Below, piece after piece: positions 1 to 5,247 of a DNA stretch of 14,109 bases. Made by a program: the position numbers and the translations under genes. Origin of the DNA: Gardnerella vaginalis (GTDB lineage: Bacteria > Actinomycetota > Actinomycetes > Actinomycetales > Bifidobacteriaceae). The stretch covers positions 1 through 14,109 of the forward strand of contig NZ_JBETXJ010000001.1 of NCBI RefSeq assembly GCF_040427915.1. The letters are read 5' to 3'. Each line of letters opens with the position of its first letter. Positions within the stretch are counted from its first letter, which is position 1. A model generated the notes under the pieces. That model did not search any database. It saw only the letters and a list, made by a program, of their open reading frames with translations, and had not been told where the DNA came from.

Positions 1-105
1 CATCCTCGAGCAGACCGCCATTAAAATGTCTAAATTCACGGCATTAAATTCTCTTAAGCCTTGATTGTTAAACGCATTAGCATATTTCACGATTTGATTA
101 CCCAT
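1..105 (-). CDS. repB: Rep_3 (RepB-type) initiator, N-terminal 35 codons, cut by the left window edge
   Basis: The ATG is the complement of CAT at 103-105, and the reading runs leftward off the window. The 35 visible residues (MGNQIVKYANAFNNQG and on) match the start of the full copies at 2806-3636 and 6337-7167. The rest lies outside the window, or, if the molecule is a circle, at 13397-14109 plus about 13 missing bases. The function is described under the complete copy. Confidence 0.9.
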   Translation of the reverse strand, partial: MGNQIVKYANAFNNQGLREFNAVNLDILMAVCSRM

Positions 106-113
106 AATTAAAT

Positions 114-127
114 AATACCATGGTATT
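114..127. promoter_or_regulatory. 14-bp perfect palindrome, candidate autorepression operator for Rep_3
   Basis: AATACCATGGTATT is a perfect inverted repeat centred at 120/121, nine bases upstream of the leftward Rep_3 ATG. Each arm is the AATACC/GGTATT half-site that also ends the iterons at 155-194. In Rep_3 plasmids, Rep dimers typically bind an inverted version of the iteron to repress rep, while monomers bind the direct repeats. The right part overlaps a possible extended -10 (TGGTATTAT on the minus strand). It also occurs at 3645-3658, 7176-7189 and 10705-10718. Confidence 0.6.
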
Positions 128-130
128 TTA

Positions 131-194
131 TTTCCCAAAATAGTAGTTTAATACCTCCCAAAAAGGTATTTAAGTCTCCCAAAAAGGTATTTTA
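131..194. repeat. Iterons, three consecutive direct repeats (core CCCAAAAAGGTATT)
   Basis: Two near-identical 19-mers, CTCCCAAAAAGGTATTTAA at 155-173 and CTCCCAAAAAGGTATTTTA at 176-194, follow a diverged copy, TTCCCAAAATAGTAGTTTA at 132-150. The CCC positions (134, 157, 178) are spaced 23 and 21 bases, about two helical turns, as expected for Rep_3 iterons. Two further relatives are CTCCCAACGGGTTTC near 214 and TTCCCAAAAAAGTAGTTTT at 281-299. Bases 150-170 can also be read as an inverted repeat (AATACC, nine bases, GGTATT). Confidence 0.75.
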
Positions 195-422
195 ATAGTC
201 CGTCAGCCCTACTCTCCCAACGGGTTTCAGCCGCCTAAAAGATTATATAAAAGATTTATATATAAAAAGAGTTAATTTTTTTCCCAAAAAAGTAGTTTTT
301 TAGAAAAGATAGATTTTGTTCATTATGTTTAAGATTCTTAAGACTATTCTCGATGACTTAGAAGGAAAAACCCTGCTTCTTAAACCACCAAAATAAATAT
401 TTTTTTGACGATATTTATATGG

Positions 423-446
423 TGACATGACCTTATAGGTATGTCA
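423..446. promoter_or_regulatory. Imperfect palindrome upstream of the two-gene operon, candidate operator
   Basis: TGACAT, an extra G, then ACCT (423-433) mirrors AGGTATGTCA (437-446) around a three-base centre, giving ten pairs with one bulge. It ends 34 bases before the start of the 102-aa gene, a normal promoter position. I cannot place a convincing -35/-10 pair: TTGACG at 405-410 and GTGACA at 422-427 resemble -35 boxes, but no good -10 follows at 16-18 bases. The ribbon-helix-helix-like product of the second gene is the natural candidate ligand; this is inference. Confidence 0.4.
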
Positions 447-480
447 TTAATTTACAAATATCTATTAAAAGGAAAAAATA

Positions 481-789
481 ATGCAAAATCTATATGGAAA
501 TTTTCAAGCAGTAGTTCTCGAACAGGTTACTGAGAATGATTTTGAGCAAGTTATGAATAAAGACGGCTCAGAAAAACAAAGGGATGGTAAACCAGTATTC
601 CAGCTCACAAAAGATTCCAGAAGCAAGATGTTATTGAAAGACGGAACTGGTCTTTATACTTCTTTTAAGTTCTTGGCGTTTAAGCCAACTTTTGAAGCTG
701 GTAATTATAGTCTTAAGGCTCAAATTACGCCTTATATTGCTTCTAACTTCATAAATTACAGCATCCTTATCAGTGAGGTTCTCAAGTGA
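481..789 (+). CDS. Uncharacterised 102-aa protein, first gene of a two-gene operon (possibly OB-fold/ssDNA-binding-like)
   Basis: The ATG is preceded by AAAAGGA at 467-473, an ordinary Shine-Dalgarno at good spacing, and the gene ends in TGA at 787-789, overlapping the next ATG. I do not recognise the family with certainty. Residues 1-20 look like a beta strand followed by an acidic segment; residues 29-40 (GSEKQRDGKPVF) form a charged turn; the rest is mostly alternating polar and hydrophobic residues typical of beta strands (VFQL, LYTSFKFLAF, YSLKAQITPYI, NYSILIS). There is no signal peptide or membrane segment. An all-beta small protein in a replication operon suggests an OB-fold, as in small phage and plasmid ssDNA-binding proteins, and a rolling-circle plasmid would have use for one. 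That is a guess from composition. Identical copies occur in every unit. Confidence 0.85.
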   Translation: MQNLYGNFQAVVLEQVTENDFEQVMNKDGSEKQRDGKPVFQLTKDSRSKMLLKDGTGLYTSFKFLAFKPTFEAGNYSLKAQITPYIASNFINYSILISEVLK

Positions 790-1109
790 TGTTCGGCAAA
801 GATAAGAAAGCAATAAAATTTTATGCCGATTTTGAGCTTGCAGAACTGCTTCGCAGGGCAAGTTTTTACCGACGCACGTCAATTAGCAGTCTTGTTTGCG
901 AAATTCTCACAGACCGTTTCAAGCCTGCTGTAGACCACGCACATAATACCCCTCAGGAGCCACAAAAACGCCCCTCTGAACGTGTTTTAGATAATACGGG
1001 TAGTAATTTACCTACAAGCATTAAACATCCGTTAAAACCCGCTTTTTCAGGCTTGCCTAACCCGTTCGATGAACAATTAAAGAAGAAAGCCAAAGAGTTC
1101 GGCATATAA
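789..1109 (+). CDS. Ribbon-helix-helix-like DNA-binding protein, 106 aa
   Basis: The TGATG junction makes this ATG share one base with the upstream stop, which implies translational coupling; GAGG at 775-778 can serve as ribosome binding site. A GTG at 786 would add one residue. Residues 7-44 (KAIKFYADFELAELLRRASF then RRTSISSLVCEILTDRF) have the pattern of a ribbon-helix-helix domain: a short basic beta strand, an amphipathic helix, a turn with TSISS capping the second helix. Residues 45-80 are proline-rich and probably flexible. The tail (GLPNPFDEQLKKKAKEFGI) is a short basic helix. RHH proteins of small plasmids usually repress rep (CopG-like) or act as relaxase accessories; no relaxase is present, so a regulator is more likely. 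Its operator could be the palindrome at 423-446 or those upstream of the CRESS-like rep at 1511-1524 and 1646-1661. Confidence 0.8.
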   Translation: MFGKDKKAIKFYADFELAELLRRASFYRRTSISSLVCEILTDRFKPAVDHAHNTPQEPQKRPSERVLDNTGSNLPTSIKHPLKPAFSGLPNPFDEQLKKKAKEFGI

Positions 1110-1186
1110 ACGGTTCAAAGATATTATAATTTTGTAGGGAAATCTTACGAAGTTTATTCTAAAACTAAACCATTTATCTAATTCAT

Positions 1187-1228
1187 AAAAGCACTTGAGA
1201 GTTTTTCTCAGGTGCTTTTATTGTTTTT
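1187..1228. terminator. Rho-independent terminator after the two-gene operon, possibly bidirectional
   Basis: AAAAGCACTTGAGA (1187-1200) pairs with TCTCAGGTGCTTTT (1206-1219) over 14 pairs with one G-T wobble and a GTTTT loop, followed by TTGTTTTT. The A-run at the 5' foot also gives a T-run on the other strand, so it may work both ways. It separates the small-gene operon from the structured region and the CRESS-like rep, implying that the latter has its own promoter. Confidence 0.9.
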
Positions 1229-1241
1229 CCTGATTGCGGTA

Positions 1242-1410
1242 GTTAGCAGTGACATCTAGGCACTATATTCTTTATGCCTTTGGTGAAGTGTGCCTAGGCA
1301 TAAACTTGACGCGGAGCATGGGCGGAGCGAACAAGTTTTACGCCGTCAGGTGCCCTATTGCCACAGGCATATAGTTATTGTGCTGAATGTTGCGTTTTGG
1401 CATTGCTAAC
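1242..1410. other. Nested imperfect hairpin region, function unknown (candidate replication or RNA structure)
   Basis: No gene is seen here, and the sequence is clearly more GC-rich than its surroundings. Complementary pairs nest: GTTAGCA 1242-1248 with TGCTAAC 1404-1410; ACTAT 1262-1266 with ATAGT 1371-1375; ATGCCTTTGG 1274-1283 with CCACAGGCAT 1361-1370 (one mismatch); AAACTTG 1302-1308 with CAAGTTT 1332-1338. TGACG 1307-1311 with CGTCA 1344-1348, and CTAGGCAC 1256-1263 with GTGCCTAG 1290-1297, are competing alternatives. TGCCTAGGCA at 1291-1300 is a perfect palindrome, and GCGGAGC is directly repeated at 1311 and 1322. Candidates are part of the rolling-circle origin, a single-strand origin, or a structured RNA. 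Confidence 0.6.
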
Positions 1411-1421
1411 GTGATGAGGAA

Positions 1422-1478
1422 AGCGACTAAGAGCGGCGTAGCCGTTCCGACCTCGTCGGAATGTTACTCTTAGTCGCT
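1422..1478. other. T-shaped three-way-junction fold with CRESS-like nonanucleotide, candidate rolling-circle origin
   Basis: The outer stem AGCGACTAAGAG (1422-1433) pairs perfectly with CTCTTAGTCGCT (1467-1478). Inside are two small hairpins: CGGC-GTA-GCCG (1434-1444) and TTCCGAC-CTC-GTCGGAA (1445-1461). The only unpaired bases at the junction are TGTTA (1462-1466). They lie within GAATGTTAC (1459-1467), which matches the CRESS origin consensus NANTATTAC at six of seven fixed positions; the family nicks after position 7, here between 1465 and 1466. The element lies 239 bp upstream of the CRESS-like rep start. Structure is seen; origin function is inferred. Confidence 0.6.
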
Positions 1479-1716
1479 ATTTGGAAAATAGAAAATAATG
1501 TCTTATTTTCGTTGATATATCAACCTTTTTAGCATTTTCCATTTTATAATTTTTATCATTTAGAAAAGTATTTTTAAGCATTTTTTATCATTTGGAAAAT
1601 TTTTTAGCTTTCAGTTTTTAATTTCTCCGATATTAAACCTTTAGGTCGGTTAGATAACCGAATGTGTAAGCCCTTTTAGGGGAAGTTTTTTATTTTATAT
1701 GGAGATTTAATTAAAA
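1479..1716. promoter_or_regulatory. AT-rich leader of the CRESS-like rep, with direct repeats and palindromes
   Basis: No gene is visible. ATTTRGAAAA occurs three times, at 1479-1488, 1558-1567 and 1590-1599; the latter two belong to a 17-bp repeat TTTTATCATTTRGAAAA (1551-1567 and 1583-1599, one mismatch). GTTGATATATCAAC at 1511-1524 is a perfect 14-bp palindrome, and TCGGTTA-GA-TAACCGA at 1646-1661 a 7-bp-arm inverted repeat. TATAAT at 1545-1550 is a perfect -10 hexamer, but no -35 is well placed. CCCT-TTT-AGGG at 1671-1681 followed by a T-rich run resembles a weak attenuator hairpin. The rep ribosome binding site is GGAG at 1701-1704, 12 bases before the ATG, which is rather long. Confidence 0.55.
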
Positions 1717-2769
1717 ATGAATGTAAAAATCTCAAAGTATTTTATTGGCACGCTTAAAGCAGAAGATTTTTCCTCTGATGAGGTTAAATCAGCTTTAGAT
1801 TCGGTGTGCAACAATTATGTTTTTCAAAAAGAACAGGGTTCTAAAACTGGGTATGAGCACTACCAAATCTGCTTGAATACTAAAAATTCAACGACTATTT
1901 TTGCGTTAAAAAATAAGCTCGTTACTCTTAATAAAAAATTCGACCCTCTTTACCTCGAACCTGCCAAATCCCAATTTGCTGTCGAACACTATTGCTCAAA
2001 ATCTGATACCTATGTTGAAGGCACTCGTGTCTTTTCTAGCCCAGAATATGAGCAAAAAATTAAAAATAAATATAATAATAATTTAAGTAAAAATAATAAT
2101 TCTTCCGAAAAAGTTACGTTCAAAATGATGGACGATTACTTTAATAAGAATGTTTCGGAACACGGCACAGATTGGTTTATCTCACCTTTTTGTGAATATG
2201 CATGGTTTTTCAAACAGCATAAATCGTTCTATGAGTTGAGTTGTAAAGGTTATTTTGACACTCTTGCTCTTGCTAATCGCTCCACTTATAAGAAGGTTTA
2301 TTATATTTACGGAATAACTGGTAGTGGTAAGTCGACGCTGATACGTGCTCTCTTTCCTAGTTATAAAAACTGTTTCCCCTTTTCTAATTCCGAACGCTGG
2401 TTTGCAAATGGTTATAAATGCGAATCAATCGGTATCTTTGACGATACACCTCTCCCTTCTATTTCAACATTTCTAACCATGACTAATCCTCAACCGTTTA
2501 ATTTCGACGTTAAAGGTGGCATAGTTGCCAATTGCTTAAATACGATTATTATTCTTTCCAACCTGTCGCCTGAGAAATATTTTGATTATTCTCATATGGA
2601 TTCCAAGCAGGTCGATGCTGTTAAACGTCGCATTACGCATAGCTGGTATTTTGATAATCCCCTTCCTGAAGGCTACTTATTCGATGAAGATAAAGATTTA
2701 AGCATTTATTTGTCAGACGACGTTCGTCGCACAGCTTTCGAGACTATAAGAAAAGAGATTCAAAAATGA
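1717..2769 (+). CDS. rep: CRESS-type replication initiator Rep: HUH endonuclease plus superfamily 3 helicase, 350 aa
   Basis: This protein should nick the plasmid at its rolling-circle origin, stay bound through a tyrosine, unwind the duplex and rejoin the strand. HUH motifs are in the expected order: motif I YFIGTLK (8-14), motif II HYQ (48-50, the H-U-Q form usual in CRESS Reps) and motif III YCSK (92-95), where Tyr92 is the likely nucleophile and Lys95 the conserved helper. An Asn/Lys-rich linker (about 113-132) leads to the helicase: Walker A GITGSGKST (199-207), Walker B IGIFDDTP (238-245), motif C TIIILSN (276-282) and an arginine finger in VKRRI (302-306). Length and order match circovirus-like Reps and the plasmid-encoded pCRESS relatives known from bacteria, not pMV158 or pC194 Reps, which lack SF3. 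A TAA at 1708 blocks earlier in-frame starts. All key residues are intact in all four copies. It is convergent with Rep_3. Confidence 0.92.
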   Translation: MNVKISKYFIGTLKAEDFSSDEVKSALDSVCNNYVFQKEQGSKTGYEHYQICLNTKNSTTIFALKNKLVTLNKKFDPLYLEPAKSQFAVEHYCSKSDTYVEGTRVFSSPEYEQKIKNKYNNNLSKNNNSSEKVTFKMMDDYFNKNVSEHGTDWFISPFCEYAWFFKQHKSFYELSCKGYFDTLALANRSTYKKVYYIYGITGSGKSTLIRALFPSYKNCFPFSNSERWFANGYKCESIGIFDDTPLPSISTFLTMTNPQPFNFDVKGGIVANCLNTIIILSNLSPEKYFDYSHMDSKQVDAVKRRITHSWYFDNPLPEGYLFDEDKDLSIYLSDDVRRTAFETIRKEIQK

Positions 2770-2805
2770 TTAATAATGTAACACCGTTATTAATGGTTGT
2801 TGATT
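2769..2805. terminator. AT-rich hairpin between convergent rep genes, likely bidirectional terminator
   Basis: ATTAATAA (2769-2776) pairs with TTATTAAT (2787-2794), extended inward by a T-G and a G-C pair, with a TAACAC loop; a T-rich run follows before the Rep_3 stop at 2806. The stem is nearly all A-T, so it would be weaker than the hairpin at 1187, but its place between convergent stops fits termination from both sides. It also occurs at 6300, 9831 and 13360. Confidence 0.5.
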
Positions 2806-3636
2806 TTATTTAAGATGAAAGGTCTTTTTCATCAGCTGCCATGGTGTTAGTCCATCATGTTCGCGTTTGAATTTTTCGAATTCTTCTTTATGTTTTTTCG
2901 CGGATTCTTGGCTTTCCATGGCTTTATTTATTTTTTCGTTCTGTTCTTCAACTGCTGTTATTTTTTCTTTGTTGAACGTAAATTCGTATGCGATTATTTT
3001 TCTTCTTCCTCGTTTTATTTCGGAAGAATAAATTGGTTTGACTTTAAGTCCAATTAATGGCTCTAATTCACTTAAAATTGGCTTTATGACTTTGCTGTTT
3101 ATGTTTGTTTTATAGCTATCTGGTATATCAAGTAGTCTTCTAAAATCGTTTACGTTCACTCGCCATATGCCTGTGTTTCTGAACATTTTTAGTCTTCGAA
3201 ACGCTTCTTTGCTATAGGAACTTTTTAGTTTCATGTATGAAGATAACTCAAACCGAGTAAAATTCGAACCTAAATTATTCAGCAAGAACGCGAATTGTTT
3301 ATTTACTGCAACGGTTAGTTTTGCTTCTTTTAGATTTGTTTTGAAGCATGAGAAAAGATTGAATTGGATGTATTCGTCTTTATCTTCATAAGCAAAATTA
3401 AGTGCTAATAGTTTCTTATTTGTTTCAATAATTCGTTGAGCTAATTCAGCGTTACTAATATTTTTTTCGCAACACATTAATTTCTTTAGCTCTGAGAATG
3501 TGAATGTAATTTCATCATCGTTCTTTTCTCGCATCCTCGAGCAGACCGCCATTAAAATGTCTAAATTCACGGCATTAAATTCTCTTAAGCCTTGATTGTT
3601 AAACGCATTAGCATATTTCACGATTTGATTACCCAT
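2806..3636 (-). CDS. repB: Rep_3 superfamily theta-replication initiator (RepB type), 276 aa
   Basis: This is the iteron-binding initiator expected to act at the origin just upstream of its start (3637-3831), melting the AT-rich region and recruiting host replication proteins. It has the two winged-helix layout of Rep_3: WH1 about residues 1-125, opening MGNQIVKYANAFN as in lactobacillal and lactococcal RepB, and WH2 about 126-222, with the hallmark FTRFELSSYMKLKSSYSKE (126-144), RLKMFRNTG (148-156) and FRRLLDIPDSY (165-175). Residues 222-262 are a charged, probably coiled-coil tail. I chose the ATG at 3634-3636 because homologues start there; a TTG at 3669 would add 11 residues but has no better ribosome binding site. 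No Shine-Dalgarno precedes the ATG, so translation may be weak, leaderless or coupled to a 7-codon leader. The gene crosses the unit 1/2 junction intact. Confidence 0.93.
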   Translation of the reverse strand: MGNQIVKYANAFNNQGLREFNAVNLDILMAVCSRMREKNDDEITFTFSELKKLMCCEKNISNAELAQRIIETNKKLLALNFAYEDKDEYIQFNLFSCFKTNLKEAKLTVAVNKQFAFLLNNLGSNFTRFELSSYMKLKSSYSKEAFRRLKMFRNTGIWRVNVNDFRRLLDIPDSYKTNINSKVIKPILSELEPLIGLKVKPIYSSEIKRGRRKIIAYEFTFNKEKITAVEEQNEKINKAMESQESAKKHKEEFEKFKREHDGLTPWQLMKKTFHLK

Positions 3637-3831
3637 AATTAAATAATACCATGGTATTTTATTTCCCAAAATAGTAGTTTAATACCTCCCAAAAAGGTAT
3701 TTAAGTCTCCCAAAAAGGTATTTTAATAGTCCGTCAGCCCTACTCTCCCAACGGGTTTCAGCCGCCTAAAAGATTATATAAAAGATTTATATATAAAAAG
3801 AGTTAATTTTTTTCCCAAAAAAGTAGTTTTT
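3637..3831. other. Rep_3 origin region, copy 2
   Basis: Same as 106-300, here seen with the intact gene it serves: palindrome 3645-3658, iterons 3663-3725, AT tract about 3769-3811. Confidence 0.75.
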
Positions 3832-4011
3832 TAGAAAAGATAGATTTTGTTCATTATGTTTAAGATTCTTAAGACTATTCTCGATGACTTAGAAGGAAAA
3901 ACCCTGCTTCTTAAACCACCAAAATAAATATTTTTTTGACGATATTTATATGGTGACATGACCTTATAGGTATGTCATTAATTTACAAATATCTATTAAA
4001 AGGAAAAAATA

Positions 4012-4320
4012 ATGCAAAATCTATATGGAAATTTTCAAGCAGTAGTTCTCGAACAGGTTACTGAGAATGATTTTGAGCAAGTTATGAATAAAGACGGCTC
4101 AGAAAAACAAAGGGATGGTAAACCAGTATTCCAGCTCACAAAAGATTCCAGAAGCAAGATGTTATTGAAAGACGGAACTGGTCTTTATACTTCTTTTAAG
4201 TTCTTGGCGTTTAAGCCAACTTTTGAAGCTGGTAATTATAGTCTTAAGGCTCAAATTACGCCTTATATTGCTTCTAACTTCATAAATTACAGCATCCTTA
4301 TCAGTGAGGTTCTCAAGTGA
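4012..4320 (+). CDS. Uncharacterised 102-aa protein, copy 2
   Basis: Identical translation, ribosome binding site and overlap with the downstream gene as at 481-789. Confidence 0.85.
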   Translation: MQNLYGNFQAVVLEQVTENDFEQVMNKDGSEKQRDGKPVFQLTKDSRSKMLLKDGTGLYTSFKFLAFKPTFEAGNYSLKAQITPYIASNFINYSILISEVLK

Positions 4321-4640
4321 TGTTCGGCAAAGATAAGAAAGCAATAAAATTTTATGCCGATTTTGAGCTTGCAGAACTGCTTCGCAGGGCAAGTTTTTAC
4401 CGACGCACGTCAATTAGCAGTCTTGTTTGCGAAATTCTCACAGACCGTTTCAAGCCTGCTGTAGACCACGCACATAATACCCCTCAGGAGCCACAAAAAC
4501 GCCCCTCTGAACGTGTTTTAGATAATACGGGTAGTAATTTACCTACAAGCATTAAACATCCGTTAAAACCCGCTTTTTCAGGCTTGCCTAACCCGTTCGA
4601 TGAACAATTAAAGAAGAAAGCCAAAGAGTTCGGCATATAA
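4320..4640 (+). CDS. Ribbon-helix-helix-like protein, copy 2
   Basis: Identical to the copy at 789-1109, including the TGATG junction. Confidence 0.8.
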   Translation: MFGKDKKAIKFYADFELAELLRRASFYRRTSISSLVCEILTDRFKPAVDHAHNTPQEPQKRPSERVLDNTGSNLPTSIKHPLKPAFSGLPNPFDEQLKKKAKEFGI

Positions 4641-4717
4641 ACGGTTCAAAGATATTATAATTTTGTAGGGAAATCTTACGAAGTTTATTCTAAAACTAAA
4701 CCATTTATCTAATTCAT

Positions 4718-4759
4718 AAAAGCACTTGAGAGTTTTTCTCAGGTGCTTTTATTGTTTTT
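4718..4759. terminator. Rho-independent terminator, copy 2
   Basis: Same 14-pair stem, GTTTT loop and T-run as at 1187-1228. Confidence 0.9.
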
Positions 4760-4772
4760 CCTGATTGCGGTA

Positions 4773-5247
4773 GTTAGCAGTGACATCTAGGCACTATATT
4801 CTTTATGCCTTTGGTGAAGTGTGCCTAGGCATAAACTTGACGCGGAGCATGGGCGGAGCGAACAAGTTTTACGCCGTCAGGTGCCCTATTGCCACAGGCA
4901 TATAGTTATTGTGCTGAATGTTGCGTTTTGGCATTGCTAACGTGATGAGGAAAGCGACTAAGAGCGGCGTAGCCGTTCCGACCTCGTCGGAATGTTACTC
5001 TTAGTCGCTATTTGGAAAATAGAAAATAATGTCTTATTTTCGTTGATATATCAACCTTTTTAGCATTTTCCATTTTATAATTTTTATCATTTAGAAAAGT
5101 ATTTTTAAGCATTTTTTATCATTTGGAAAATTTTTTAGCTTTCAGTTTTTAATTTCTCCGATATTAAACCTTTAGGTCGGTTAGATAACCGAATGTGTAA
5201 GCCCTTTTAGGGGAAGTTTTTTATTTTATATGGAGATTTAATTAAAA
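4773..5247. other. Structured non-coding region and CRESS-like rep leader, copy 2
   Basis: Holds the nested hairpin (4773-4941), the T-shaped fold with GAATGTTAC (4953-5009), the palindrome (5042-5055) and the ATTTRGAAAA repeats (5010, 5089, 5121). No gene seen. Confidence 0.6.

Larger units (their letters stand above)
106..300. other. Candidate theta replication origin (operator, iterons, AT-rich region) for the Rep_3 initiator
   Basis: This non-coding stretch lies directly upstream of the leftward Rep_3 start. In order it holds the 14-bp palindrome at 114-127, a row of iteron-like repeats (131-194, looser copies near 214-226 and 281-300) and an almost pure AT tract (about 238-280). Iterons next to an AT-rich unwinding region and an inverted repeat beside the rep start is the standard layout for Rep_3 theta plasmids, including lactococcal RepB plasmids with ~22-bp iterons. 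Repeats and order are seen; origin function is inferred. Confidence 0.75.

Noticed and set aside
131..194. CRISPR array
   Set aside because: The repeats are about 19 bases with only 2-4 bases between them and no unique spacers or cas genes; they are iterons.
631..882. 83-codon open frame on the minus strand across the junction of the two small genes
   Set aside because: It lies antisense to two well-supported coupled genes, has no ribosome binding site or recognisable domain, and is a shadow frame repeated in each unit.
1141..1149. AAATCTTAC as an alternative CRESS nonanucleotide
   Set aside because: It matches NANTATTAC as well as the preferred site does (6 of 7), but no stem-loop encloses it and it lies upstream of the operon terminator, away from the structured region.
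1242..1478. tRNA or known structured RNA gene
   Set aside because: The three-way fold lacks a T-loop GTTCRA sequence, a CCA-ready acceptor and an anticodon arm, and I recognise no known RNA family.
1474..1479. TAGCGA on the minus strand, resembling the CS-6 motif of ssoA single-strand origins
   Set aside because: A six-base match at the foot of the stem, not in a hairpin loop as in ssoA, and without the accompanying recombination-site B sequence. Chance match is likely.
2857..3057. 66-codon plus-strand open frame rich in phenylalanine
   Set aside because: It is antisense to the Lys/Glu-rich tail of Rep_3: the Phe runs are simply the complement of GAA/AAA codons. No independent evidence of coding.
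3637..3669. Upstream TTG start at 3669 adding 11 residues to Rep_3
   Set aside because: The extension would run through the operator palindrome, and Rep_3 homologues begin at the MGNQIVKY position. Kept as an alternative only.
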